Origin: Actinomycetes bacterium | GTDB lineage: Bacteria; Actinomycetota; Acidimicrobiia; Acidimicrobiales; RAAP-2 | Reading direction: 5' to 3' | Assembly (NCBI GenBank): GCA_021806045.1 | Contig: JAJZDI010000013.1 | Span: 1-64,000 of the forward strand | Length of the DNA: 64,000 nucleotides | Shown: positions 6,478 through 17,028 of the stretch, piece after piece | Numbering within the stretch: position 1 is the first letter of the stretch | Layout of the letters: each line of letters begins with the position of its first letter | Made by a program: the position numbers and the translations under genes | Notes under the pieces: generated by a model | Seen by the model: only the letters and a program-made list of their open reading frames with translations | Database searches by the model: none | Told to the model about the DNA's origin: nothing

Positions 6478-8457
6478 ATGACCCGATCCCGGTACCGCTC
6501 GGTCTCCTACGACCTCGAGTCGGTCCTCGACGTGTGCCGGGCCGTCGAGGACGCAGGCGGCTCCCTCGACGCCGCCGGGCTGGCAGACGCGCTCGGCTAC
6601 AGCGGTGTCCGCAACGGCGCCTTCCTCACCCGGCTGGCCAACGCCCGCCTGTTCGGGGTGGTCACCGGCCCCTCCGGCGCCGTCACCGTGACCGGACGGG
6701 GGCGGGCGATCCTGGACGGCGCCGAGCCACGCGCGTCAGAGTCGCGGGTGGCGGCGGTGCGGGCCGTCCCCCTCTTCCGTATGGTCCTGGACCGGCTGGA
6801 CGGGACGGTGGTGCCCCCACCGGAGCGGCTGGCGAAGCTGCTCGTCGACCGGTTCGGCGAGGACCCGGCGAAGGCGCCGCTGTGTGCGGCGAAGTTGGTC
6901 GACTGTGTAGGTCAGGCCGGGCTCATCATCCAGAGTGAGGACGCGGAGTCCCTGTTCAGAGCTTCGTTTACGGATCTTACGGATCATGCTGGTATTCAGG
7001 TAGCACCAGGAGTAGCGTTGCCGGCAGGACCCAGGCGACCTGAGATCGGCCACCCGGAGTCAGGGGGAGGACCCCGCTCGGCGCGAGGAGGCGGCATGGA
7101 CGGCACCAACGATCCTGGGACCCGGGACGGCACACCGGTCGAAGGTGTCGCTCCCGATGTCGACGCCGGCCTGTTCGCCGACGGACCGTCCGTCCGGCAC
7201 GACCACCCGCGGACTCGGCGGTGGGCCCTGGTCGGCTCGGCCGCAGCCGTGGTGGTGGCGGCAGTGGGGGTCCCGGTCGGATTCGCCCTCAGCGGCAGCA
7301 GCGGCGGGAGCCGGCAGGCGATGCCACCACCCACCCAGGTCCGCCCCGTGCCCGCACCGAGCGGGCCGGCCCGGTCGACGGTGCTGTCCGCCCTGGGCGC
7401 GACGACGGCAGCAGGGAACTTCGACTTCACCTACACGCTGTCGGGGACACGCGGCTCGACCGCCACCACCACGTGCCCGGGAACCTACGGCAGCCCGTCG
7501 ATGATCGGTCCGGGGAGCACGGGGTCGGTGGGTTCGCAGGGTGCGATGGCGACGGTTCCGGGGAACGTGATGACGACAGTTCCCGGCGGCTCGACGCCGG
7601 CCCCGTCGTGCGGCTCGACCATCTCGACCACCACCGGCAACGGCATCGTGGACGTCGCCCCCTATGCCATGGCGGCGTCGGCGGCCATCAACGGCGGCCT
7701 GTCGGTGAACGTCGAGGTGTACCCGTCAGTGACGTATGAGAACGGCATGTCCGGCACGTACCTGACGTCGCCCGCCGGCATGCCCGCGCCGCGGGCCACC
7801 GCCGGGCAACCCCTTTCGCAGTTCGCCGGGCTGGTCGACGGCACGCTGGGCTCCCGAGACGGCGCACTCGCCGTCCTCGGCATGGCCACCCCCACCGGCT
7901 TCCTCGACCTCGAGCAGGCTGAGGTGGGCACCGTCACCGACCAGGGGTTCGCCACCGTCGACGGGGTGACGGTGACCCAGTACCGCGTGGCCATCGATCC
8001 GGCCCAGCTTGCGTCGATCCCCGGATTGAGCGCCGACGAGGTGACGTCGATCGACAATGCGGTGTCGCTGCTGAAGTCCCAGGGCTTCACGGGCACGACG
8101 GACACCGTGTCGGTCGACGCCGCCGGCTACATCGTCCAGTCGGCGTCGGTGACCTCGTTCAAGGACGGCGGCACGGCCACCCTCACCATCAATCTGTCGA
8201 ACATCGGGTGCGCCGGGACCCTCCCCGTTCCGGGCGGTGCGCCCGGCACGGGTGCCCCGGCGGGGTGCACGACGCCGAAGGTGGCGGTCCCGGCCCCCAC
8301 CACCACCGCCCCGGCCCCCACCACCACCGCCCCGGCCCCCACCACCACCACCACCCCGACCCCCACCACCACCACCCCGGCCCCCACGACCACCACCCCG
8401 GCCCCCACGACCACGGTCCCGGCCCCCACGACCACCACCGCCCCGTCAGGAGGGTGA
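6478..8457 (+). CDS. membrane protein with putative winged-helix N-terminus and secreted lipoprotein-like domain
   Basis: Product of unknown function, 659 residues from ATG 6478. Residues about 8-150 resemble one or two winged-helix units (YDLESVLDVCRAVEDAGGS, ALGYSGVRNGAFLTRLANA). After a linker comes one membrane helix (RWALVGSAAAVVVAAVGVPVGFAL), then an exported Ser/Thr/Gly-rich region whose middle (EVGTVTDQGFATVDGVTVTQYRVAIDP) resembles LppX/LprG-type lipoprotein folds, and a tail of APTTT repeats. The frame is open throughout, but ATG 7096 has an AGGAGG 4 nt upstream and follows an unusually AT-rich stretch, so the exported part may also or instead be made alone as a protein of about 453 residues. 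ATG 6478 itself has only a weak ribosome-binding site. Confidence 0.6.
   Translation: MTRSRYRSVSYDLESVLDVCRAVEDAGGSLDAAGLADALGYSGVRNGAFLTRLANARLFGVVTGPSGAVTVTGRGRAILDGAEPRASESRVAAVRAVPLFRMVLDRLDGTVVPPPERLAKLLVDRFGEDPAKAPLCAAKLVDCVGQAGLIIQSEDAESLFRASFTDLTDHAGIQVAPGVALPAGPRRPEIGHPESGGGPRSARGGGMDGTNDPGTRDGTPVEGVAPDVDAGLFADGPSVRHDHPRTRRWALVGSAAAVVVAAVGVPVGFALSGSSGGSRQAMPPPTQVRPVPAPSGPARSTVLSALGATTAAGNFDFTYTLSGTRGSTATTTCPGTYGSPSMIGPGSTGSVGSQGAMATVPGNVMTTVPGGSTPAPSCGSTISTTTGNGIVDVAPYAMAASAAINGGLSVNVEVYPSVTYENGMSGTYLTSPAGMPAPRATAGQPLSQFAGLVDGTLGSRDGALAVLGMATPTGFLDLEQAEVGTVTDQGFATVDGVTVTQYRVAIDPAQLASIPGLSADEVTSIDNAVSLLKSQGFTGTTDTVSVDAAGYIVQSASVTSFKDGGTATLTINLSNIGCAGTLPVPGGAPGTGAPAGCTTPKVAVPAPTTTAPAPTTTAPAPTTTTTPTPTTTTPAPTTTTPAPTTTVPAPTTTTAPSGG
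6968..6985. repeat. two tandem copies of TTACGGATC
   Basis: Perfect 9-bp tandem duplication within the AT-rich patch between the winged-helix part and the membrane helix of the surrounding gene. Flanking sequence (GTATTC, TAGCGT at 7013-7018) looks promoter-like. Confidence 0.6.
8290..8445 (+). repeat. in-gene repeat encoding APTTT units
   Basis: Near-identical CC-rich 18-24 bp units encode about eight (A/T)PTTTx repeats at the C-terminus. Pro/Thr tails of this type are common as wall-spanning or O-glycosylated segments in actinobacterial exported proteins. Confidence 0.8.
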
Positions 8458-8491
8458 CCGGGCCCCGGCACCCGGTGGTCGCCCCAGCCCC

Positions 8492-8497
8492 TAACCT
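8492..8497 (+). promoter_or_regulatory. -10 box TAACCT before the mutase gene
   Basis: 8 nt before ATG 8506, leaderless geometry. Confidence 0.45.
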
Positions 8498-8505
8498 GTG
8501 CGGCC

Positions 8506-10101
<1,596 letters not shown>

Positions 10102-10111
10102 GGCCTCGCCG

Positions 10112-10900
10112 ATGCGCGTCCTCGTCACCGGTGCCGGCAGGGCCATCGGCGCCGCTACCGTCCGCTTGCTCGCCGAGCGGGGCCACGACGTGGTGGCCAC
10201 CGCCCGTGACCCGTCGCTCCTCGACGGCCTGCCGGCGGTGCGCCGCCTGGCCCTCGACGTGCGCGACAGGGCCTCCGTCGGGGCGGCCCTGGAGGCGGCC
10301 GGGGCGGTCGACGCGGTGGTGAACAACGCCGCCCTGAATGCCCGGGGACCGCTCGAGGCCGTGCCCCTCGACGTCGTCCGGGACGTGTTCGACACCAACG
10401 TGTTCGGGCCGCTGGCCCTGGTGCAGTCGCTGGCGCCGGCGTGGCGGGACCGGGGGAGCGGGGTGTTCGTCAACATCAGCTCCATCCAGGGGCGGGTGGC
10501 CACCCCCCTCGAAGGCGCCTACTCCGCCTCCAAGCACGCCCTCGAGGCCATCTCCGACGCCCTCCACTACGAGCTCGGCCACTTCGGGGTCCGGACCGTC
10601 GTGATCCAGCCCGGCTACATCGCCCCGGGCATGAAGCCCGGCAGCCGCCACCCGGGCCCGGACGACTACGGCGACCTGTGGGTGCAGTGGGAGGGGACCG
10701 ACGACCGGGTCACCGGTCCCGGCGGGCGGCCCGGTCCCGACGTGGTGGCCGAGGCGGTCGCCCGTGCCATCGAGGACCCGGACTGCCCCCGCCGCCTGCG
10801 GGTGGGAGCCGACGCCGAGCTGGTGCTGGGGGCACGGGACCAGCTGGACGACCCCGCCTTCGAGGCGGCCATGCGGTCCGTCCTCGGCATGACCTGGTAG
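10112..10900 (+). CDS. short-chain dehydrogenase/reductase (SDR)
   Basis: 262 residues, classical SDR layout: nucleotide motif TGAGRAIG at 6-13, acidic LDVRD, NNAALNARG, catalytic Ser in VNISSIQG and YSASKHALE (Tyr/Lys). The segment after PGYIAPGM is the variable substrate lid. It lies 10 bp after the mutase gene and probably shares its mRNA. The substrate is unknown; the mutase does not imply one. Confidence 0.85.
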   Translation: MRVLVTGAGRAIGAATVRLLAERGHDVVATARDPSLLDGLPAVRRLALDVRDRASVGAALEAAGAVDAVVNNAALNARGPLEAVPLDVVRDVFDTNVFGPLALVQSLAPAWRDRGSGVFVNISSIQGRVATPLEGAYSASKHALEAISDALHYELGHFGVRTVVIQPGYIAPGMKPGSRHPGPDDYGDLWVQWEGTDDRVTGPGGRPGPDVVAEAVARAIEDPDCPRRLRVGADAELVLGARDQLDDPAFEAAMRSVLGMTW

Positions 10901-10984
10901 CCGGGCAGGCGGCCGTGGGCGGCGACGGCGCCACTCGGGCCGACCGACGCCGGGTGGAGGCAGCTCGGCGCGCTGCCCCGGCGC

Positions 10985-11968
10985 TCACCCGCAGGCTGAC
11001 CTGAACCGTTCCAGCTCGCCGACGATGTCGGGTCCGGCCGGCTGGTAGGCGATCTCCGTCACCCCCATCGCGCTCAACTGCTCGATCCGCTGGCGGACCT
11101 GGTCGGCCGGCCCGGTCAGCGTGAGCGTCGGGAGCAGCGACGATGCCTCGGTGATGGCCGGCAGGTCCCGATCGCTCACCCGGACCAGGTGGTCCTCGTG
11201 GACTGCCAGGTGCCGGCGTTCCTCGGGGACCTGCTCGATCGCCGTGCGCCACGTCACCCCGCCCGGCAGGCCGTCCACCCCATCGGCGCCGCCGCGTTCG
11301 TAGAGGGCGTGGAAGGCGACGGCCAACCCGTGTCCGGCCGCCTGGAGGACCCGGGGGTCACCGGGATCCTCGCCGTCAAGCAGGATGGTGCCGAAGGCCA
11401 GCAGGGCCCGCCACGTCGGCAGGTCGGGATCGGTCGGTGGGAGCGCGGCGGCGAACACGCCATCGCCCAGCTGGCGCGCCACCTGGTACCCCTTGGGTCC
11501 ATCCGCGCCGATGAGGATGGGGACCTCGACCGGTCGCGGAGGGGCGAAGCCGGCGGGGTGGACCATCCGGGTGACCGCCCCTTCCCACACGGCGTCCTCG
11601 CCCCGCAGCAGGGCGCGGAGGGTCCGCACGTAGGCGGCCACGTCGGACCACCGCATGGCCCGCTGCCCGAGTGTGTAGCGGCCGGTGAAGCCGGCGCCGA
11701 TGGCCACGGCCACGCGCCCGGGAGCCAGCCCGGCCAGCGTGGCGATGGCTGCCGCGTTCACCATCGGATGCCGCAGCGACGGGACCAGCACCGCCGGCCC
11801 CAGCCCGATCCGGCTGGTGCGTTCGGCTGCGAGCGCCAGGGTCATCCAGACGTCCGGGTAGAGGGCAGGGGAGTCGTAGCACCATGCCCGCCGGTAGCCG
11901 ATGCGCTCGGCGGCGGCGATGTGGTCGGGTGTCTCGGGCGAGGTGGCGAAGGCGCAGGAGCAGTCCAT
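10985..11968 (-). CDS. LLM-class flavin-dependent oxidoreductase (luciferase-like), possibly F420-dependent
   Basis: 327 residues with the luciferase-like barrel: AAAERIGYRRAWCYDSPAL, RTSRIGLGPAVLVPSLRHPMVNAAAIATL, APGRVAVAIGAGFTGRYTLG and PILIGADGPKGYQVARQLGDGVF. In actinobacteria many such enzymes use F420, others FMN; the F420 genes at 29-31 kb make F420 possible. ATG 11968 lies 8 nt behind TACAGT; upstream in-frame codons read as non-coding. Convergent with the SDR gene, with 84 bp between and no obvious terminator. Confidence 0.82.
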   Translation of the reverse strand: MDCSCAFATSPETPDHIAAAERIGYRRAWCYDSPALYPDVWMTLALAAERTSRIGLGPAVLVPSLRHPMVNAAAIATLAGLAPGRVAVAIGAGFTGRYTLGQRAMRWSDVAAYVRTLRALLRGEDAVWEGAVTRMVHPAGFAPPRPVEVPILIGADGPKGYQVARQLGDGVFAAALPPTDPDLPTWRALLAFGTILLDGEDPGDPRVLQAAGHGLAVAFHALYERGGADGVDGLPGGVTWRTAIEQVPEERRHLAVHEDHLVRVSDRDLPAITEASSLLPTLTLTGPADQVRQRIEQLSAMGVTEIAYQPAGPDIVGELERFRSACG

Positions 11969-11976
11969 CGGTTGCG

Positions 11977-11982
11977 ACTGTA
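11977..11982 (-). promoter_or_regulatory. -10 box TACAGT for the LLM oxidoreductase
   Basis: 8 nt before ATG 11968, reading leftward. Confidence 0.45.
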
Positions 11983-12026
11983 GGCCGGTGCTCACCAGGG
12001 GACGGGGCCGGCGTCCCGCTCCCGCA

Positions 12027-12620
12027 TCACCGCTGGCGGGCCGGGTCGGAACGTGCCGGACCCTCCGACGAGCCATCGACCTCCGATGCGACGAAGCGGC
12101 CGAGAAGGGCAAGGAGCACGTCGAAGTCCTCATCGACCTGACGCCGGGAGTGACGCCGGAACCGCCCGGCTACGTCGCTCACGGCGAACCCGAGGACGGC
12201 GGTGCTCACCAACCGCTCGACCTGGGCGACCCGGTCGGCGGGGACCCCGGCGTCCGCCAATGCCGCGTATACGGCTCGACGGGCGCGCCGGGCGCCGGAT
12301 GTGGTCACCGGGTGCTGGAGGAGCACCGGGAAGACGTTCGGGTGTCGACGGGCGGTGCGGAGGATGCCGGAGGCGAGGTCCGTGAGGCGCTCGGACCACG
12401 GGAGGGCGGGTGACGGCTCCGGCATCTGCGTGAGCAGCAGTTCCACCACTCCGTCGACCAGGTCCGCCTTGTTGCCCACGTGACGGTAGAGGGCCATGGG
12501 TGTGACACCGAGCTGCCTGGCGACGGCGCCCATCGTCAGCGCCTCCAGACCATGTTCGTCCGCCAGTTCGAGGGCGGTGGCGAGGACCAGTTCCCGGTCG
12601 ATCAGCGGCGGCCTGCCCAC
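12027..12620 (-). CDS. TetR family transcriptional regulator
   Basis: 197 residues. The N-terminal helix-turn-helix reads LTMGAVARQLGVTPMALYRHVGNKADLVDGV; the rest is the helical ligand/dimer domain (TetR C-terminal type with HPNVFPVLLQHP). GTG 12620 lies 7 nt behind a near-consensus TATACT box, so the mRNA is probably leaderless. It is divergent from an ATP-grasp gene across only 25 bp, which hold a 13-bp palindrome. The likely action is repression of itself and that neighbour, possibly also the LLM oxidoreductase downstream. Confidence 0.88.
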   Translation of the reverse strand: MGRPPLIDRELVLATALELADEHGLEALTMGAVARQLGVTPMALYRHVGNKADLVDGVVELLLTQMPEPSPALPWSERLTDLASGILRTARRHPNVFPVLLQHPVTTSGARRARRAVYAALADAGVPADRVAQVERLVSTAVLGFAVSDVAGRFRRHSRRQVDEDFDVLLALLGRFVASEVDGSSEGPARSDPARQR

Positions 12621-12626
12621 GACGAT

Positions 12627-12642
12627 TAGTATATGTCATATA
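12627..12642. promoter_or_regulatory. overlapping divergent -10 boxes and palindromic operator
   Basis: TATACT on the minus strand (12633-12628) serves tetR; TAGTAT on the plus strand (12627-12632) can serve the ATP-grasp gene with a leader of about 7 nt. They overlap the perfect palindrome TATATG-T-CATATA at 12630-12642. A protein bound there would block both promoters, and the TetR protein next door is the obvious candidate. Confidence 0.55.
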
Positions 12643-12645
12643 TCT

Positions 12646-13836
12646 ATGAAGGTGCTCCTGAGCGACGGATCGGGCCTGACCGCCCGCCAGAGTGCCAACC
12701 GGCTGGCAGAGGCCGGCCACGTCGTCCACGCCCTGGCGCCCGACCGGCTGTGCCTGTGCCGCTTCACCCGCCACGTGGCGCGGATCCACAACGTGCCGGC
12801 ATACGGGTCGGATCCACTCCGGTGGCTCGAGGCCGCGGTGGCCACCTACCGTGCTGGTCGCTTCGACGTGCTGCTCCCCACCCAGGAGCAGGTGGCCGTG
12901 CTCTCGGTGGCAGCGGACGAGTTGGCTGACCAGGGTGTGGCCACCGTCGTACCCCCGTTTGCCTCGCTGGTGGCCGTCCAGGACAAGGTGTCCGCCCGGG
13001 CGACCCTGGAGCGCCTCGGAATTCCCCAGCCGGCCGGCGCCACCGGTCCCGACGGATGGACGGAGTTCCCCGCCTTCGTGAAGAAGCCGATCGGCACCGC
13101 GTCCGGCGGTGTCCGGCGCGTGATGAGCCGCGAGGAGATCGAGCGGGCGATGGGCGGCAACCCCGCCCTGATCCAGGCCGGGGTCGACGGGCCCCTGGCC
13201 ATGTGCCAGGCGGTCTTCGACTCGGGGCAGCTCGTCGCGTTCCACGCCAACGAGCGCACCGGTGAGGGCGCCAACGGCGGCGCCAGCCACAAGCGCAGCA
13301 TCGAGGCGGTGGAGATCCGCCGATGGTTCGAGGTCCTGGGTAGCGGGCTCAGCTGGCACGGGGCGCTCTCGGCCGATGTGATCCTCGGTCCCGACGGTCC
13401 GCTGTTCATCGACGTCAATCCCCGCCTCGTCGAGCCGGAGAATGCCTGGCGCTCGGGGGTGGACCTCGTCGGTCCGATGCTGGAGCTGGCGCGCGGTGCA
13501 CACCCCACCGAGGAGCCCCCGAGCCGTCCAGGGACGGCCACACACCAACTGCTCCTCGCCGTCCTCGGGGCGGCCCAGCATGGGCGGGGGCGGAGGGGCG
13601 TGGCCGCTGAGCTCGTACGTGCCTGGACCAGGACCGGTTCGTACCGGGGCAGCATCGAGGAGCTCACGCCGTCCACCCACGACCCGGTGGCGGCAGTGCC
13701 GGTGGCTTTGGCGGCTGCGGCCACGCTGGTGACGCCTCGGACCTGGTCGTGGTTCGCCGACGGGAGCGTCGGCAGCTATTCGCTCACCGCCGAGGGCTGG
13801 CAGTGCGTGCTCGACGAGGCGGACGGGCCGCAATGA
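12646..13836 (+). CDS. ATP-grasp domain enzyme of unknown substrate
   Basis: 396 residues from ATG 12646. The N-terminal half is a Rossmann-like pre-ATP-grasp domain (MKVLLSDGSGLTARQSANRLAEAGH). The ATP-grasp part has the Lys-containing strand FPAFVKKPIGTASGGVRRV, a metal/nucleotide strand PLFIDVNPRLVEPENAW and a preceding GPLAMCQAVFDSGQLVAFHANER. This resembles carbamoyl-phosphate-synthetase-like carboxylate-amine or carboxylate-thiol ligases. No neighbouring pathway reveals the substrate. In-frame codons upstream of 12646 overlap tetR and are rejected. Confidence 0.75.
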   Translation: MKVLLSDGSGLTARQSANRLAEAGHVVHALAPDRLCLCRFTRHVARIHNVPAYGSDPLRWLEAAVATYRAGRFDVLLPTQEQVAVLSVAADELADQGVATVVPPFASLVAVQDKVSARATLERLGIPQPAGATGPDGWTEFPAFVKKPIGTASGGVRRVMSREEIERAMGGNPALIQAGVDGPLAMCQAVFDSGQLVAFHANERTGEGANGGASHKRSIEAVEIRRWFEVLGSGLSWHGALSADVILGPDGPLFIDVNPRLVEPENAWRSGVDLVGPMLELARGAHPTEEPPSRPGTATHQLLLAVLGAAQHGRGRRGVAAELVRAWTRTGSYRGSIEELTPSTHDPVAAVPVALAAAATLVTPRTWSWFADGSVGSYSLTAEGWQCVLDEADGPQ

Positions 13837-13872
13837 GCCGGGCCGTGGCGGCCGCTCGGCGGGCGCACTCGG

Positions 13873-15063
13873 TCAGGCGCTGCCCCGCCCCAGGAGGTGG
13901 TCGCGGATGGCCTCGTCGCCGGCGGCGTCGATGGCCGTCCACGCCAGGGACAGGGCGCCGTCGACCACGGCCCGGTCGGCCGACGCGGTGGTGCAGGCCG
14001 CCGCGAACGCCGGTTGGTGGTTGACCGCCCCTCCGGCGTCGATCCCGAGGAGGGGGTGGATGGTGGGGACGGCCAGGGAGACGTTGGCCATGTCGGTCGA
14101 GAGGGTGGGCGGTGGCGTGCCGGCGTCGTCGGCGGCGAAGGTGCGCCCGAGGGCCTCGGCGTTCCGGCGGTAGGCGGCGAGCAGGGGGGCGTCGGACACC
14201 ATGTGGCTGTAGACGGGGGCCAGGTCGGTGCGACGGAACGTGACGCCGGCAGCGGTGGCGCCCGCCTCGAAACAGGCCATGACCCTCGGCTCGAGGGCGG
14301 CCAGTCCGTCGAGGGTGCGGGCCCGGACCATGAAGCGCCCGGTCACCCGGCCGGGCACGATGTTGGCCGCCTCCCCTCCGGAGGTGACGAGGCCGTGGAC
14401 CTGGTCGCCCGGGGCCAGCTGCTGGCGCAGCAGCCCGATGGCCACCTGGGCCACCACCATGGCGTCCGCCGCGTTGCGCCCCTCCCACGGGGCGGCCGAC
14501 GCGTGGGCGGTGCGCCCCTCGAAGGCGATGTCGAAGTGGGAGACGGCCAGGCAGGTGGCCTCCAGCCGGTCCTCCGGCCACGGGTGGACCATCATCGCCG
14601 CATGGACCCCGTTGAAGGCGCCCTGCTCCAGAAGGACGATCTTCCCGCCGCCGCCCTCCTCCGCCGGTGTGCCGAGGACCCGGACGGTGAGCCCGGCCGA
14701 GTCGGCCACGCCGGCCAGTCCGATCCCGGCCCCGACGGCGGCGGCGGCGATGATGTTGTGCCCGCACGCGTGCCCGACCCCGGGAAGGGCGTCGTACTCG
14801 GCGCAGATGGCCACCGTGAGGGGCCCGTGCCCGATGGTGGCGCTGAACGCGGTGGCGAGCCCGGCGGTGCCCTCCTCCACGGCGAACCCGTGGCGGGCGA
14901 GGGCCCCGGCCGTCCACGCCGCTGCCCGTTCCTCGGTGAAGTTGGTCTCGGGGTGGGCGTGGATGGTGTGGCTGAGCTCGAGGAGCTCGGCGCCCGCCGC
15001 CTCGATGGCCCGGCGGGCGTCCTCCTTGGCACCTGCCGCCGGTGCCGGGCCGGACGCGCTCAT
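13873..15063 (-). CDS. M20 family metallohydrolase (amidohydrolase, AbgB/M20D type)
   Basis: 396 residues. Zinc-site motifs are HACGHN and EEGGGGK, with FEGRTAHASAAPWEGRNAADA from the dimerization domain, MVSDAP later, and HP..GIDAGGAVNHQPAFAAA near the end. Such enzymes remove acyl or aminobenzoyl-glutamate-type groups from N-acylated amino compounds. It starts 25 bp after the biotin carboxylase stop on the same strand, so cotranscription is likely, though a functional link is not evident. Confidence 0.85.
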   Translation of the reverse strand: MSASGPAPAAGAKEDARRAIEAAGAELLELSHTIHAHPETNFTEERAAAWTAGALARHGFAVEEGTAGLATAFSATIGHGPLTVAICAEYDALPGVGHACGHNIIAAAAVGAGIGLAGVADSAGLTVRVLGTPAEEGGGGKIVLLEQGAFNGVHAAMMVHPWPEDRLEATCLAVSHFDIAFEGRTAHASAAPWEGRNAADAMVVAQVAIGLLRQQLAPGDQVHGLVTSGGEAANIVPGRVTGRFMVRARTLDGLAALEPRVMACFEAGATAAGVTFRRTDLAPVYSHMVSDAPLLAAYRRNAEALGRTFAADDAGTPPPTLSTDMANVSLAVPTIHPLLGIDAGGAVNHQPAFAAACTTASADRAVVDGALSLAWTAIDAAGDEAIRDHLLGRGSA

Positions 15064-15088
15064 CGCGCCCGTGGGACCGCCCCGTCGA

Positions 15089-16873
15089 TCACTCGATCAC
15101 GGCGACGACGTCGCCGGGGCCGACGGCCGCACCCGCCTCGACCCGCACCTCGGTGACCGTGCCCGCCTTCTCGGCGTTGACGTTGTTCTCCATCTTCATC
15201 GCCTCGAGCACGCACACGGTCTGGCCGACCTCGACGGTGTCGCCCACGGCGACCAGGACCTTCACGATGGTCCCCTGCATGGGGACGGCGACGGAGCCCG
15301 ACCCGGTGCCGCTGGCGGCCGCCTTGGGGCGCCGGCCTCCACCACCCTTGGCCGCGCCGGCGGCACCAGCCGCCGCACCGGCCGCCACCACCGTGCCGCC
15401 CAGATCGGGCACCCACAGCTTGACCTGGTAGCGGCGGCCGTCCACCTCGGCGGTGACGTCACGCTGCACCCGAGGCCCCTCGCCGTCGTCACCTGCCGGT
15501 GCCGGATCGGCACCGGGGGCGGCGATCCCGGCCAGGTCGAGGTCGCGCTCGACCCAGTTCGTCGAGTGGGAGCCCTCTGCGAAGTCGACGTGGGCGAGGA
15601 TGGCCTGGTGGGCGGGGATGGTGGTTGCCACCCCGGTGATCTCGACCTCCTCCAGGGCTCGGAGCATCCGCCGGCGGGCCGCCTCCCGGTCGTGGCCCCA
15701 GACGACGAGCTTGGCCACCAGGTTGTCGTAGTACTGGCTGACCGTGTCGCCGCTGCCGTAGCCGGCGTCGAGCCGCACCCCGGGACCACCGGGAGCGATG
15801 AAGCGGGTGATGGTCCCCGGCGACGGCGTGAAGGCACCACCGGCCGGGTTCTCGGCGTTGATGCGGACCTCGATGGCGTGGCCGTCGCGGCGGACGTCGT
15901 GCTGGGTGAAGCCGAGGGGCTCGCCCGACGCCACCCGCAACTGCCACTCGACCAGGTCCAGGCCCGTGACCAGCTCGGTGACCGGGTGCTCCACCTGGAG
16001 CCGGGTGTTCATCTCCAGGAAGTAGAACTCACCGTCCTGGTAGAGGAACTCGACCGTCCCCGCGTTCACATAGCCGCAGGCCTCGGCCACCCGGACCGCG
16101 GCCTCGCCCATGGCCTGGCGGATCTCGTCGGGGAAGTTGGGGGCCGGGCTCTCCTCCACCAGCTTCTGGTGGCGGCGCTGGCAGGAGCAGTCGCGCTCGC
16201 CCAGCCACACGGTGTTGCCGTGGGTGTCGGCGATGATCTGCATCTCGATGTGGCGGGGCCACGACAGGTACCGCTCGATGTAGCACTCGTCACGGCCGAA
16301 GTAGGCCAGTGCCTCGCGCTGAGCCGACTCCAGTGCCGGCCCCGCCTCCTCGGGTGCATTGACGACCTTCATTCCCCGCCCGCCGCCGCCGAAGGCGGCC
16401 TTGATGGCGACCGGCCAGCCGAACTGGTTGCCGAACGCCACCACTTCGTCGGGTGACTGGAGGACCTCGGACCGTCCGGGCACGCCTGACACGCCGGCCC
16501 GCTCGGCAGCGTGACGGGAGCTGATCTTGTCTCCCATGACCTCGATCGCCTCAGGTGGCGGGCCGATGAAGGTGACGCCCTTCTCGGTGATGGCCCGGGC
16601 GAAGTCGGTGTTCTCGGAGAAGAACCCGTAGCCCGGGTGGACGCCGTCGGCCCCGCTGGCCTCGATCGCGCCCAGGATGGCCTCGGTGTTGAGGTAGCTC
16701 TCCGCCGCCGTCTGCCCGCCCAGCGCGTAGGCCTCGTCGGCCAGCCGGACGTGCATGGCGTCGCGGTCGAGCTCCGAATAGACGGCCACGGTGGCGATCC
16801 CGAGCTCCCGGCACGTCCGGATGACCCGGACGGCGATCTCCCCCCGGTTGGCGATGAGGACCTTCTGCAGCAC
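15089..16873 (-). CDS. acyl-CoA carboxylase alpha subunit (biotin carboxylase + BCCP)
   Basis: 594 residues. The biotin carboxylase part begins [24 protein letters not shown], with ATP-grasp glycine loop [33 protein letters not shown] and [17 protein letters not shown] Gly/Ala-rich linker leads to a biotinyl domain with the attachment Lys in EAMKMENNV. It carboxylates biotin for acetyl- or propionyl-CoA carboxylation with a separate carboxyltransferase that is not in the window. GTG 16873 is chosen because AGGAAAGG lies 6 nt upstream and the protein then starts at the family N-terminus. The divergent neighbour is biotin-protein ligase, which would biotinylate it; propionyl-CoA carboxylation would feed the mutase at 8.5 kb. 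Confidence 0.92.
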   Translation of the reverse strand: MLQKVLIANRGEIAVRVIRTCRELGIATVAVYSELDRDAMHVRLADEAYALGGQTAAESYLNTEAILGAIEASGADGVHPGYGFFSENTDFARAITEKGVTFIGPPPEAIEVMGDKISSRHAAERAGVSGVPGRSEVLQSPDEVVAFGNQFGWPVAIKAAFGGGGRGMKVVNAPEEAGPALESAQREALAYFGRDECYIERYLSWPRHIEMQIIADTHGNTVWLGERDCSCQRRHQKLVEESPAPNFPDEIRQAMGEAAVRVAEACGYVNAGTVEFLYQDGEFYFLEMNTRLQVEHPVTELVTGLDLVEWQLRVASGEPLGFTQHDVRRDGHAIEVRINAENPAGGAFTPSPGTITRFIAPGGPGVRLDAGYGSGDTVSQYYDNLVAKLVVWGHDREAARRRMLRALEEVEITGVATTIPAHQAILAHVDFAEGSHSTNWVERDLDLAGIAAPGADPAPAGDDGEGPRVQRDVTAEVDGRRYQVKLWVPDLGGTVVAAGAAAGAAGAAKGGGGRRPKAAASGTGSGSVAVPMQGTIVKVLVAVGDTVEVGQTVCVLEAMKMENNVNAEKAGTVTEVRVEAGAAVGPGDVVAVIE

Positions 16874-17015
16874 GGTGCGCCTTTCCTGGTCGGTGGTTCG
16901 TGGTGGGTGGTCGTCGTGTCGCGCTGCCGCCGGCGCCACCCACCGCCAGGGTGGCAGGTGGGCGCGGATGGACCGCGCCCCGGCCTGCGGAGCGTTACAA
17001 GAGTGGCACGGGCCG

Positions 17016-17021
17016 TAGGCT
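17016..17021 (+). promoter_or_regulatory. -10 box TAGGCT before birA
   Basis: 7 nt before ATG 17029; leaderless geometry. Confidence 0.5.
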
Positions 17022-17028
17022 CTGTGCC

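Noticed and set aside
12496-12645. N-terminal extension of the ATP-grasp protein
   Set aside because: It overlaps tetR antisense and lacks any domain; ATG 12646 begins exactly at the conserved strand.
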